Shown: positions 1 to 8,142 of the stretch, in pieces
Layout: the number at the start of each line of letters is the position of its first letter
Numbering within the stretch: the stretch's first letter is position 1
Source: JBBDIM01 sp040880405
GTDB lineage: Bacteria > Planctomycetota > Planctomycetia > Pirellulales > Pirellulaceae
Direction: 5' to 3'
Assembly (NCBI GenBank): GCA_040880405.1
Contig: JBBDIM010000095.1
Coordinates: 1-29,136 of the forward strand
DNA length: 29,136 nt
Notes under the pieces: model-generated
Told to the model about the DNA's origin: nothing
The model's database searches: none
What the model saw: the letters and a program-made list of their open reading frames with translations, nothing else
Translations under genes and position numbers: made by a program

Positions 1-189
1 GTTTTAGCCGCGGCCCCCGTAATTGACCTTATCCCCGTTCACTCGGGATGCATGCGATAGGGTCCTCCACCTTGGGTTGGCGAGTAAATCCGCCCCTGAA
101 AATGGCACGTTTAAAAGGGGATAAGTTCAAATACAGGGGCCGCGGACTCGGGGCAGACCGCCGCTTACTTTGTAATTGAACTCATCCCC
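1..189. repeat. F1 palindromic element, copy A (truncated by window start)
   Basis: This is the right part of an F1 element. It holds the closing arm of the left hairpin (box TTATCCCC after GTAATTGACC), a centre of about 80 bp, and a complete right hairpin. The right hairpin runs from GGGGATAAGTTCAAATAC near 117 to GTAATTGAACTCATCCCC ending at 189. The CCGCGG blocks inside the hairpins match those of copies B and D. The centre resembles that of copy B (shared TTGGTTGGCGAG-like and AATGG-GCGTTT-like stretches), so A and B are the closest pair. It is non-coding. Confidence 0.85.
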
Positions 190-357
190 TTTTTCGGGTG
201 AACTGCCAACCCGCTTCGCAGCAGGGGCCAGCCCAACCTGCGGGGCTTCTCTCGAACTCTGCGAACCTTGCGACCCAAGCGCACGTAGCCATGGTGCAAT
301 GGGGGACCATCTCCCCCGTTAAATCTTCATTTTCCGCTTTGGATGTAAGGATTCGCC

Positions 358-386
358 TTGATTGATCTGGGCGGTTCTTGTATTTC
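358..386 (+). promoter_or_regulatory. Possible sigma-70 promoter for the POTRA gene
   Basis: A TTGATT box at 358-363 and a TATTTC box at 381-386 are separated by 17 bp. They lie about 85 bases ahead of the chosen start codon. The match to the -10 consensus is only moderate, so this is a suggestion. Confidence 0.3.
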
Positions 387-472
387 ATGCCCCTCCGAGA
401 CGGTCTCCTGACCGGTCGAGGGAGTCGCGCGGCAAGGATGTCGCCACTTTAAGCCATTTCAAGGAAGACCCG

Positions 473-2176
473 ATGAAACACGCTGCCCCGCGGCAACGCG
501 TTCGAAAAATCCGCCTCTTGATGTCGGTGCCTCTCATCCTCGCCACGTGGGGATGTTTGCTTCCGGTCGGGATTTCGGCCCAGGATTTCGGTGGGCCCCA
601 GTTGGGTTCGCCCGGGATGAATCGGCCCGGAACTGGGCCATACGGCGGAGCACCTAGCGGGAACTACCCGCCGCCGCAATCCGCGCCGGAACAAATCCCA
701 CCACGCAGTACTCCTCCTGGCGAAGCCCCCCGACAAACCTTACCGCAACCTGGGCTGATGCCCGCCGGAGCGACGCGCCCGCCGATCGCCGGCATTCGGA
801 TTAGCGGTAACAATACCGTTTCCGAGAACCGCGTTCGCTCGATGATCAAATCACGCGAAGGACGCGAGTTCGACCCGGAGTTGATTCAGTCTGATGTCCG
901 CCGCCTCGCCTCTTCCGGCATGTTTCGGGATGTCCAGATTTTGACCGACACCTCGGAGCAAGGGGTGTTCGTCACCTTCCAGGTACAGGAACGGCCCACC
1001 ATCGGTTACATCAAGTTTCTGGGCAACCAGTCGAACCGCCAGTCTTCGCTGCTGAAAAAATCGGGCCTGAGTGTCGGTGCCCCGATGAACAAGTTTCAGG
1101 TTGAAGAAGCGCGCGTCAAGCTGGAAGACTACTTCCGCAATCGCGGCCACGGCTTGGCGAGCGTCAAAGTGGTCGAGGGGCTCAAACCGGACGATCCTGG
1201 CGTGGTGTTCATGATTCATGAAGGACCGCTGGCTCGGGTCAGTTCCACAACCTTCGTGGGAAATACGATCGCCTCGGAAGCCCGCTTGAAGACCCAAATC
1301 AAAACCAAGCCCGGTATTTTCTGGATCTTGTGGGGGAAGTTCGATCGGTCCCAGTTGGAACAAGACCTGGAGTCGATCACTTCGTACTATCGCAGCCTGG
1401 GATACTTCCAGGCGCGGGTGAACCGGATCCTCGACTTCGACGAAGAGGGGAAATGGGTTGATGTCCAGTTCATCGTCGACGAAGGCCCGAGGTACATGGT
1501 GCGGAATGTCTCCTTCGTCGGCCAGACGAGGCTCACCGCGGAACAGCTTGCCACGCAGGTAAAGCTGGAATCGGGACAATATTTCGACCAGAAGAAAATG
1601 AACGCGGATGTCTCGACAATCTCGGACGTGTACGGCTCGCAAGGCTATATCCATGCCGATGTCGACGCGCAACTCCGGTTTCTGGAAAAGCCGGGCGAGC
1701 TCGATCTGGTGTACGACATCGCCGAGGGAAGCCAATACCGAGTCGGGGAAATTCATGTCCAGATTGAGGGCGATAACCCCCACACCAAACATGCCGTGGT
1801 GATGAATCGGTTGGGATTTCAACCGGGCGAGATTATCGACATTCGCAAGATCCGGGACAGTGAGCGACGGCTAAAGTACTCGCAGTTGTTCATGAACGAA
1901 CCGCATCGGGGTATCTCTCCTACCATCACTGTCAAACCGCCTGAGTTGGAAGAGATGGAGCAGTTCGCCGAGGGGCGGTCGGGGACCATGCGTGGACAAA
2001 GTCCCACGCCGTCCGCTTACCAGGCGACACCACCACGGTTTCAGCCCGCGTATCCCTCGCAGCGACCGCCGGAGTATCAGCCCCCGGGGTATTCGGCGGA
2101 TTCACCGCCAGCTTATCGTTCTGAGTCGCCACCGGAGTACCAGCCGATGTCGACCCCCGCACCCTGGAACAACTAG
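473..2176 (+). CDS. POTRA-repeat protein of the BamA/Omp85 assembly machinery, without a barrel
   Basis: This is a periplasmic protein of 567 residues, probably involved in folding or insertion of outer-membrane proteins. The start at 473 is preceded by AAGGAAG and opens a signal-peptide-like N-terminus: basic, then a hydrophobic stretch to about residue 36 ending near ISAQDF. A Pro/Gly-rich linker (37-103) leads to five POTRA-like repeats at about 104-180, 174-252, 252-342, 338-418 and 419-500. Each opens with an I-x-I/V-x-G-N type strand, for example GIRISGNNTV, YIKFLGNQSN, TTFVGNTI and NVSFVGQTRL. A Pro/Tyr/Ser-rich tail ends the protein. No beta-barrel follows. The barrel is supplied by the next gene, 60 bases downstream on the same strand, which suggests an operon encoding a two-part BamA. 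The family assignment is from motif recognition. Partner binding is inferred. Confidence 0.85.
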   Translation: MKHAAPRQRVRKIRLLMSVPLILATWGCLLPVGISAQDFGGPQLGSPGMNRPGTGPYGGAPSGNYPPPQSAPEQIPPRSTPPGEAPRQTLPQPGLMPAGATRPPIAGIRISGNNTVSENRVRSMIKSREGREFDPELIQSDVRRLASSGMFRDVQILTDTSEQGVFVTFQVQERPTIGYIKFLGNQSNRQSSLLKKSGLSVGAPMNKFQVEEARVKLEDYFRNRGHGLASVKVVEGLKPDDPGVVFMIHEGPLARVSSTTFVGNTIASEARLKTQIKTKPGIFWILWGKFDRSQLEQDLESITSYYRSLGYFQARVNRILDFDEEGKWVDVQFIVDEGPRYMVRNVSFVGQTRLTAEQLATQVKLESGQYFDQKKMNADVSTISDVYGSQGYIHADVDAQLRFLEKPGELDLVYDIAEGSQYRVGEIHVQIEGDNPHTKHAVVMNRLGFQPGEIIDIRKIRDSERRLKYSQLFMNEPHRGISPTITVKPPELEEMEQFAEGRSGTMRGQSPTPSAYQATPPRFQPAYPSQRPPEYQPPGYSADSPPAYRSESPPEYQPMSTPAPWNN

Positions 2177-2236
2177 CAAGAGACCTGCCGTCCCGGTACC
2201 TGTGAAAGGTTCACTCGGGAGGAGAAGGATTTTTCG

Positions 2237-4156
2237 GTGAATAGATCCGGACAGACACACATCCAGTCGACTTTGTGGATCGCCGGCCTGTTGGGCTGGT
2301 CGAGCCTGATCGGCTGCGTGGGCGGACCAGGGGCACACCCTGGCCAGTTTACCGAACGCTCGGTACCGCAGAGCCGACCCTCCGCCAGCTTGGCCGCGAC
2401 AGAGCAGGCCTCGCCGCGCGCGTTGACCGCACCTCGGCAAACGAGTATCTACACGACTGCCGAGGAGAATTCCCCGCAGCATGTCGTCGCTGCCAAACCG
2501 AACGACGAAGCTACTGGTTCCGAGCAGGGCAACCGTGCGTCCGCTCGAGGTCAATCCCCCGGCAATCAATCGAGCTACGCGCAGCGTCCTCAACCGACCC
2601 CCGGTAGCAACGATGCCTACCGAGGCGCGATGCCGATTTCCGGAGCACCGCTTCAGCCGGCCCAGGGTCAGGTGGCACCGGTCCAGTACCAGCAGCCGGT
2701 GCAAAACCAACAACAGCTTCCCCCATACCAAGCACCGCAGAACCAAGCCCCCACGCAGCAGTATTCGCAAACACCGGATCGACAGTCCGGTAGCCAAGTT
2801 TACGGCAACCAGGGTTATCAGGGTCCGCAGACCTACCTCGGAAACGGCTACGCCCCAGCCAGCGGTCAGCCGGCCAGGCAGCCAGGCACCCAAGCCCTGG
2901 GGCAAAGTCCCTACAACGGCCAACCCGGCGGCGACTATGGCCAGCCACCGTTGCCCCCCGCCCCGAACACCGGGACCGGCGTGATCCCGGTCAGCCGGCC
3001 GCTGGGCGGTGCCCCGATTTACAATCCTCCGCTGGGGCCCGATGCGATCATCACCCCGAATCCGTACGAAGACCCAGGCCGTCGCTACGCCGATGTGATG
3101 GTCAATGCCATGGAAGGGCAAACCGGTCGACTGCAATTGGGTGTCGGCGTCAACTCCGATGCCGGGGTGACCGGGTCGATCGTGATCGACGAACGCAACT
3201 TCGATTGGCGGCGCGTCCCCACCAGCTTCGACGACGTCTGGAACGGCCGAGCCTTTCGTGGGGCGGGTCAAGGTTTCCGGATCGAGGCGATGCCGGGTAA
3301 CATTGTGCAGCGGTACATGGTGACCTACACCGATCCCTACCTGTTCGATACCCCATTGAGCTTAAACCTGAGCGGTTACCTGTTCGACCGTATCTACCGC
3401 GACTGGCGCGAGCAACGGATCGGTGGTCGTGGAGCGATCGGATATCGTTTGACGCCCGACCTGTCGACCTCCGTCGGGCTCCGCGCTGAGAGCGTGAAGA
3501 TCCACGATCCGCGCGTTGTCGGGGTCCCCGAACTGGACGATGCCCTCGGCAAACATGGCCTGTACGCGGCCAACTGGCAAATCTCCCACGATACGCGCGA
3601 CCTGCCGTTCGCGCCGACCGAAGGGCATCTGTTCGAGATCAACCTGGAACAGGCCTTTGGCGCATACGACTACTCCCGCGCCGAAGTCGATTACCGCAAG
3701 TACTTCCTGCTGGCGGAACGTCCGGACGGCTCGGGCCGACACACCCTCGGGTTCTCGGGCCGCGTCGGCTTCACCGGCAGCGACACGCCGATCTTCGAGA
3801 ACTACTTCGCCGGTGGTTTCTCGACCCTCCGTGGTTTCGAGTTCCGCCGCTTCGGACCGAAGTCGGGGGATGTCTTCACCGGTGGTCAGTTCCGAATGCT
3901 CGGCTCGGCCGAGTACACCTTCCCGATCACCGCCGACGACATGGTCAAAGGGGTGCTGTTCACCGACATCGGTGCCGTGGAACGAACCGCGCGCTTCGAA
4001 GCGGACAACTTCGGCGTGGCACCCGGTTTGGGTCTGCGAATTTCCGTCCCCGCGCTCGGCCAAGCCCCGATCGCCCTAGACTTCGCCTTCCCCATCAACC
4101 GCCGCGACTCCGACGAAGTGCAAGTCTTCAGCTTCTTCGTGGGGATGGCCCGGTAG
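2237..4156 (+). CDS. Omp85/BamA-type outer-membrane beta-barrel protein with N-terminal lipobox
   Basis: The protein has 639 residues and a GTG start after a purine-rich GGGAGGAGAAGG. The N-terminus is hydrophobic and ends in SSLIGC, so Cys27 fits a lipobox. A Pro/Gln/Tyr-rich low-complexity stretch covers about residues 40-260. From about 280 to the end it is a bacterial surface antigen (Omp85) barrel with many alternating aromatic strands (for example YMVTYTDPYLFDTPLSLNLS). The diagnostic loop-6 motif LRGF has its RGF at residues 532-534. The C-terminus ends in an aromatic strand, VFSFFVGMAR. No POTRA repeat is seen in this polypeptide. They are encoded by the gene just upstream, so the two products probably form one insertase. 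A lipobox on an Omp85 barrel is unusual, and an ordinary signal peptide cannot be excluded. Confidence 0.85.
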   Translation: MNRSGQTHIQSTLWIAGLLGWSSLIGCVGGPGAHPGQFTERSVPQSRPSASLAATEQASPRALTAPRQTSIYTTAEENSPQHVVAAKPNDEATGSEQGNRASARGQSPGNQSSYAQRPQPTPGSNDAYRGAMPISGAPLQPAQGQVAPVQYQQPVQNQQQLPPYQAPQNQAPTQQYSQTPDRQSGSQVYGNQGYQGPQTYLGNGYAPASGQPARQPGTQALGQSPYNGQPGGDYGQPPLPPAPNTGTGVIPVSRPLGGAPIYNPPLGPDAIITPNPYEDPGRRYADVMVNAMEGQTGRLQLGVGVNSDAGVTGSIVIDERNFDWRRVPTSFDDVWNGRAFRGAGQGFRIEAMPGNIVQRYMVTYTDPYLFDTPLSLNLSGYLFDRIYRDWREQRIGGRGAIGYRLTPDLSTSVGLRAESVKIHDPRVVGVPELDDALGKHGLYAANWQISHDTRDLPFAPTEGHLFEINLEQAFGAYDYSRAEVDYRKYFLLAERPDGSGRHTLGFSGRVGFTGSDTPIFENYFAGGFSTLRGFEFRRFGPKSGDVFTGGQFRMLGSAEYTFPITADDMVKGVLFTDIGAVERTARFEADNFGVAPGLGLRISVPALGQAPIALDFAFPINRRDSDEVQVFSFFVGMAR

Positions 4157-4194
4157 AAAATTGGCTGATCGCCCGAGTGGGCTTTTAAGACGGA

Positions 4195-4494
4195 TTTAGC
4201 CACAGAGGGCACAGAGATCACAGAGAGATTTTTTGGGCGGGTGGCACGCCCACGCCCAGCAATGGAAATCAGAATCAAGAATAAAAGCGGAAGGGCGCGA
4301 GCCCTCCGGTCTTTGGCGTGAAAATTTTCCAATACCAACGCCGCAAAAAAGCTAGTTAGTTCCTTAGTAGATCATTAAAAAGTCGAAACGAGTTGTTTTC
4401 TTAGGAATGAGTTCTTGGTTTCGTGTTATTCGTGTATTTCGTGGTGAAAATCAACGCGTCTCCTCTGTGATCTCTGTGCCCTCTGTGGCTAAAA
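4195..4494. repeat. Composite repeat bounded by CACAGAG-type inverted repeats
   Basis: The left end (about 4195-4227) reads TTAGCCACAGAGGGCACAGA and the right end (about 4464-4494) is its inverse, with TGTGCCCTCTGTGGCTAA. Between them sit an F2 end module (4280-4345) and a CACGAAT-type stretch (about 4412-4450, with TTCGTGTTATTCGTGT). Three dispersed repeat families are therefore nested in 300 bp. A lone CACAGAG-type half recurs near 6665-6695. It is non-coding. Confidence 0.75.
4280..4345. repeat. F2 element, partial copy (one end)
   Basis: It begins AATAAAAGCGG, followed by the hairpin AGGGCGCGAGCCCT and CCGGT, then GGCGTGAAAATTTTCCAATA and CAACGCCG. The order and sequence are those of the left end of the complete copy at 26147-26306. 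The rest of the core is missing. Confidence 0.7.
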
Positions 4495-4529
4495 AACTTC
4501 CGTCGCGAAGTTCTTCTTCCCGTACCCGC

Positions 4530-4832
4530 CTACCAAGTCCGCCACTCTCGCGTATTGCCGTGGTAACCGCGATGCGTCGTCCAATTGCGGGCCGGTTGGG
4601 CGGCTCCGAACCAGCCATAGCTGTAACGCGGTGCCGCAAGCGGCAACACCTGCACCGGTGTGTAATCGATCGGCGTATGCGCTTCGAGCGGTAAGACCGG
4701 CGGCTTGCCAAAATTGCTCACCGGATGCGTCGGAGCAACAATCCAATACAGCGGAACCTCGGCCTTGCCTATCGCAGGCGATAGCAGCACCGCTACCAAC
4801 GTCATCAACCGAGCCACTCGCATCGCACCCAT
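4530..4832 (-). CDS. Small secreted protein with a YGWFGA motif
   Basis: This is a predicted exported protein of about 100 residues and unknown function. The start at 4832 gives MGAMRVARLMTLVAVLLSPA, a typical signal peptide with cleavage likely after GKA. A start at 4823 would give the same mature protein. The mature part is short and rich in Pro, Tyr and Trp, and ends with a YSYGWFGA...W..H.GYHG...W pattern. I recall this pattern from small planctomycete proteins, but no function is known to me. It is transcribed divergently from the antitoxin gene and flanked downstream by repeats. The coherent signal peptide and aromatic C-terminus argue that it is real despite its size. Confidence 0.6.
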   Translation of the reverse strand: MGAMRVARLMTLVAVLLSPAIGKAEVPLYWIVAPTHPVSNFGKPPVLPLEAHTPIDYTPVQVLPLAAPRYSYGWFGAAQPARNWTTHRGYHGNTREWRTW

Positions 4833-4944
4833 CCCCACAAAACCACGCAAACCAAAAACTTTACACTTGTTATCGGCGTTTGAGGGTGGAACTCTAGAGA
4901 GAAGGGGGAGGAAACGGCGACGCCATCACGCTCACGGGCGATAA

Positions 4945-4974
4945 CTGCCAATTCGCTTCCGCTCGTGGTAGAAT
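4945..4974 (+). promoter_or_regulatory. Possible promoter of the antitoxin gene
   Basis: CTGCCA (4945-4950) and TAGAAT (4969-4974) are separated by 18 bp, about 30 bases before the start codon. The -35 box is weak. Confidence 0.3.
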
Positions 4975-5004
4975 CAAGTGAAACGATTCCGGGAGGAAAT
5001 TGGC

Positions 5005-5235
5005 ATGGTAAAGACAGTCGAACTTGAGTTGGCCCAGGCTACGCTGGGGGAGTTAATCGTGGGCCTTTCGCCAGGCGAGGAAGTGGTGATTGTCCGCAAT
5101 GATCAGGTCATTGCCCGCTTGATCCCCACGGCCCAACCGACCCAACGCCCCGAACCGGGCCTGCTGAAGGACACGTTGACGATCGTGTCCGAGGATGACG
5201 AGCACTTGGAAGATTTCCGGGGGGCCATGCCTTGA
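5005..5235 (+). CDS. Phd/YefM-like antitoxin, no recognisable toxin beside it
   Basis: The protein has 76 residues. The ATG at 5005 is chosen because GGGAGGAAA lies 5-10 bases upstream. The in-frame upstream ATG at 4978 has no such site. The N-terminal half (MVKTVELELAQATLGELI, then SPGEEVVIVRNDQVIARLIP) matches the DNA-binding fold of Phd-type antitoxins. In these proteins a short C-terminal tail wraps the toxin, and the acidic tail here (EDDEHLEDF) fits. Such genes are normally followed within a few bases by a PIN-domain or RelE-like toxin. Here the next gene starts 72 bases on and encodes a DUF4268-type protein. It may be an orphan, or its partner may be unusual. The tail also resembles short DUF2281-type proteins. 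Confidence 0.7.
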   Translation: MVKTVELELAQATLGELIVGLSPGEEVVIVRNDQVIARLIPTAQPTQRPEPGLLKDTLTIVSEDDEHLEDFRGAMP

Positions 5236-5307
5236 GGCTTGTCTAGTTGCCCGAATCTGGTAGAGGCCCCAAGATGTTACGCGAAGGTCAATTCGAATAG
5301 GACGCTC

Positions 5308-6312
5308 ATGCCCACAAATCAACCGCTCGGACGCCTCACATCGGTCACGTTGCGCGAGGCTTGGCTCTCGGAGGCAGGGGACTTCACGCCGTGGCTGGCC
5401 GAAGATGAGAACATCCAGTTGTTGTCCGAGACGATCGGGATCGACTTGGAGGTTGAGGCCATAGAGAAGAACGTCGGACCGTTTCGGGCCGATATCTTGT
5501 GCAAAGACACCACCACCGACCAGTGGGTTCTGATTGAAAACCAACTGGAAAAAACCGACCATACCCACTTGGGCCAACTCATCACTTACGCCGCTGGCCT
5601 CAACACGGTGACGATTGTCTGGGTCTCACGACGTTTCCGTGAAGAACATCGTGCGGCCCTCGATTGGTTGAATCAGGTGACGAGCGAGGACATCTCCTTT
5701 TTCGGCTTGGAAGTCGAGTTGTGGAAGATCGGAGACTCGCCGCTCGCCCCAAAGTTCAATATCGTCAGTTCACCAAACGATTGGCAGAAAAATGTCAGGG
5801 ACACGACAACTGGGATCGGCAAGGGCCCCTTGCCACCCGCTAGAAATCGTCGCTTGAAATTCTGGACCGGATTTGTCGACTTTCTGAGCGATCAAACGTG
5901 CCGGTTTCGGCCCGGCAAGCCGCACTCGAAACCGGCGATGTGGTTCAGTTTGGGGCGCACGGGGATTCGCCTGGTCGCCGTAGCTTCGCATGGTGACATG
6001 GATGACGACGATGAGCTTCGCGCCGAGATCAGCATGGGGAAGGAGACTTCTCAGGCCTTCTACAATCAACTATTGGCCCAGCGTCAAGAGCTGGAAGCCG
6101 CCCTGGGAACCCCGCTGAACTGGTTTACCAGCGAGCACATCAAAAGAAAACGGATCTATCTTCGTCACTCGATCGACTTAAAGGACGAGTCGCAATGGCC
6201 AGCCTATTACCAATGGCTGCTTGAAAAGCTCAACGCCCTTCACGAAGTATTCGCGCCCAGAGTCGCGAGGTTGAAGGTCGATTTCGAAGAATCCGCGACT
6301 TACGAGTCCTAA
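5308..6312 (+). CDS. DUF4268-type protein with restriction-nuclease-like N-terminal motif
   Basis: The protein has 334 residues. The ATG at 5308 is preferred over a TTG at 5239, because the residues before MPTNQPLGRL look non-coding. The N-terminal domain (about 1-150) contains FRADILC with Asp62, then VLIENQLEKTDHTHLGQL with Glu77-x-Gln79. This has the spacing of a PD-(D/E)XK nuclease core with Gln in place of Lys. The C-terminal half (about 185-330) has the W-rich and Arg-rich DUF4268 character (WTGFVDFL, MWFSLGRTGIRL, and a late YYQWLLEKLNALHEVF). The biochemical role of the family is not established to my knowledge. A role in nucleic-acid cleavage or defence is inferred from the motif. 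Its nearest neighbour is the orphan antitoxin, transcribed in the same direction. Confidence 0.75.
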   Translation: MPTNQPLGRLTSVTLREAWLSEAGDFTPWLAEDENIQLLSETIGIDLEVEAIEKNVGPFRADILCKDTTTDQWVLIENQLEKTDHTHLGQLITYAAGLNTVTIVWVSRRFREEHRAALDWLNQVTSEDISFFGLEVELWKIGDSPLAPKFNIVSSPNDWQKNVRDTTTGIGKGPLPPARNRRLKFWTGFVDFLSDQTCRFRPGKPHSKPAMWFSLGRTGIRLVAVASHGDMDDDDELRAEISMGKETSQAFYNQLLAQRQELEAALGTPLNWFTSEHIKRKRIYLRHSIDLKDESQWPAYYQWLLEKLNALHEVFAPRVARLKVDFEESATYES

Positions 6313-6314
6313 GT

Positions 6315-6400
6315 CCCAAGGGGACGTCTCACGACAGCCCGGGACGCAGTCCCGGGTAGAGGGTCACACCAACAGCATGAGCCCTGAAGGGGCGATTCAA
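6315..6400. repeat. CCTGAAGGGRC-type palindromic repeat (copy 1)
   Basis: It begins CCCAAGGGGACGTCTCA and contains the hairpin CCCGGGAC-GCA-GTCCCGGG, then GAGCCCTGAAGGGGCGATTC. The same modules in the same order occur at 28939-29021, where the hairpin arms are CCCTGGAC and GTCCTGGG. It lies 3 bases past the stop codon of the DUF4268 gene. Confidence 0.75.
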
Positions 6401-6414
6401 TCGCTTCATTTTCA

Positions 6415-6540
6415 ACCACGAATCGCACGAATACGGGGAGAGGTTTTTGGGTGCTTCCCATTCTTGGTTGCTATTCGTGTCATTCGTGTGCTTCGTGGTT
6501 AAAAAGAGCCGCGGATTAGCGCGGATCGGCGCGGATGAAA
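6415..6540. repeat. CACGAAT inverted repeat followed by a GCGGAT repeat
   Basis: The left arm AACCACGAATCGCACGAATA (from about 6415) is answered by ATTCGTGTCATTCGTG and CTTCGTGGTT, ending near 6502. Directly after this, about 6512-6537, comes a run of the 10-11-bp unit GCGGAT (GCCGCGGATTAGCGCGGATC). A partial CACAGAG-type stretch follows at about 6665-6695. The remaining sequence up to the sucC promoter shows only short palindromes such as CCGACGC-ACG-CGTCGG near 6577. Confidence 0.7.
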
Positions 6541-6796
6541 CGCAAGGGAGTTGGTTGCCTCTTAGGCGGTTCTTGCCGACGCACGCGTCGGCGGTCCCAG
6601 GGACCTGCTTTCTAACTCATCCCGCAAGCAGAGCCCCCGGTAAAAGCCAACCTGGGCAGCCCCCTCTCTCTGTGCCCTCTGAGACCTCTGTGGCTAAACC
6701 CCGCCAGCCCACGCAGCCGGGGCAATCCGGCTTGGGTTCATGCCAACCCCCGGCAATTCTCTCTCCCGCTAGCACCGCGTCAAAAACCCTCTATGG

Positions 6797-6826
6797 TTGA
6801 CCCCCTTTTTCTTTCGGCCGTATAAT
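6797..6826 (+). promoter_or_regulatory. Sigma-70-type promoter of sucCD
   Basis: TTGACC (6797-6802) and a perfect TATAAT (6821-6826) are separated by 18 bp. This places a transcript start near 6833 and a leader of about 60 bases before sucC. It is the clearest promoter in the window. Confidence 0.75.
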
Positions 6827-6895
6827 CCAGGCTTGCGCGCTCGCATCAGCCGCGGTCCTCCCCTAGTTTTCTCTCTGTTTGGTAGCCGGTTAACG

Positions 6896-8080
6896 ATGAA
6901 AATCCATGAATTCCAGGCGAAGCAGCTCCTTCGCAACGCCGGGGTCGCTGTGCCCCGTAGTATTGTCGCCAAAACGCCGGAGGAGGCCGCTGCGGCCTTT
7001 AAGGAACTGGGTGGCAGTTTGGCGGTGGTTAAGGCCCAAATCCACGCCGGTGGACGAGGCAAAGGGACCGTGAAGGACAATCCCAAGCAGCACGGGGTGG
7101 AACTAGTCAAATCGGCAGAGGCCGCCGCCAAGGTGGCGGAGGCGTTGGTCGGCAAGGAACTGGTCACCATCCAGACCGGACCCGAGGGCAAAGTGGTGCA
7201 TCAGGTGCTGGTGGAAGAGGGCTGCGATATTGCCCGGGAACTGTACCTGGGCATCGTGCTAGACCGGGCCGCCTCCAAGCCGGTTCTGATGATGTCGAGC
7301 GAAGGGGGGACCGAGATCGAAGAGGTCGCCGCCCACACCCCGGAGAAGATCTTTAAGGAACATTTCGACCCCGCCTTGGGGCCGCAGAGCTTTCAGGTCC
7401 GCAAGCTGTGCAAGAAGCTGGGGATTGAAGGGGCGACGGTTCGTAGCGCCGATCAGTTCATCAAGGGGCTGTGCAAGGTGTATGTCGAAAAGGACTGCGC
7501 CCTGGCCGAGATCAACCCGTTGGTGATCACCGGCGACGGCAAGATGATCGCCCTGGACTGCAAAATGACCTTCGACGACAACGCCATGTTCCGCCATAAG
7601 GATGTGCTGGAATATCGCGACCTGAGCGAAGAGGAACCGGCCGAAGTCCGGGCCCAAAACACCGGCCTCAGCTACGTGAAGCTGGAGGGGAACATCGGCT
7701 GCTTGGTTAACGGTGCTGGTCTCGCGATGAGCACGATGGACATCATCAAGCTGCATGGGGGCGAACCGGCCAACTTCCTGGATGTCGGGGGCGGGGCGAA
7801 TGTCGATCAGGTGACCGAGGCGTTCCGTATTTTGCTGGACGACAAGAATGTGAAGGCGGTGCTGGTCAACATTTTCGGCGGCATCATGCGGTGTACGACG
7901 ATCGCCACGGCGGTGGTCGAGGCGTACAAGAGTGTCGGGTTCAACGTGCCGCTGGTGGTGCGATTGGAAGGGACCGAAGTGGAGGAGGGTCGGAAGATTC
8001 TGGCCGACTCCGGGATCGATATCATCATCGCCGACGGCCTGACCGATGCGGCGAAAAAGGTGGTGGCGACCGTCGCCTAG
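6896..8080 (+). CDS. sucC: Succinyl-CoA ligase (ADP-forming), beta subunit
   Basis: It combines with SucD to convert succinyl-CoA, phosphate and ADP (or GDP) into succinate, CoA and nucleotide triphosphate in the TCA cycle. The 394 residues match the usual length of about 388. The start at 6896 gives MKIHEFQAKQLLRNAGVAVP, the canonical N-terminus. The upstream in-frame extension contains the promoter and is not coding. The ATP-grasp domain (about 1-235) shows KAQIHAGGRGKG (nucleotide-binding loop) and AEINPLVITG (metal site). The C-terminal ligase domain has GGGANVDQVTEAF and VNIFGGIMRCTTIA, which contacts the phosphohistidine loop of SucD. It is followed 62 bases later by sucD and driven by the promoter at 6797. 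Confidence 0.98.
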   Translation: MKIHEFQAKQLLRNAGVAVPRSIVAKTPEEAAAAFKELGGSLAVVKAQIHAGGRGKGTVKDNPKQHGVELVKSAEAAAKVAEALVGKELVTIQTGPEGKVVHQVLVEEGCDIARELYLGIVLDRAASKPVLMMSSEGGTEIEEVAAHTPEKIFKEHFDPALGPQSFQVRKLCKKLGIEGATVRSADQFIKGLCKVYVEKDCALAEINPLVITGDGKMIALDCKMTFDDNAMFRHKDVLEYRDLSEEEPAEVRAQNTGLSYVKLEGNIGCLVNGAGLAMSTMDIIKLHGGEPANFLDVGGGANVDQVTEAFRILLDDKNVKAVLVNIFGGIMRCTTIATAVVEAYKSVGFNVPLVVRLEGTEVEEGRKILADSGIDIIIADGLTDAAKKVVATVA

Positions 8081-8142
8081 GCGACTTCCCACCAGGTTCC
8101 ATCCGTCCAATCAACCGCACATCTATAGAGTGAAGTAATCTA

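Noticed and set aside
851..1822. 323-codon open frame on the minus strand within the POTRA gene
   Set aside because: The plus-strand POTRA repeats explain this DNA. The antisense product is His/Leu/Asp-biased, as expected from an opposite frame of GC-rich coding DNA.
2102..3271. 389-codon open frame on the minus strand within the barrel gene
   Set aside because: It lies opposite the low-complexity Gln/Pro region of the Omp85 gene, and its own translation is compositionally odd with no family resemblance.
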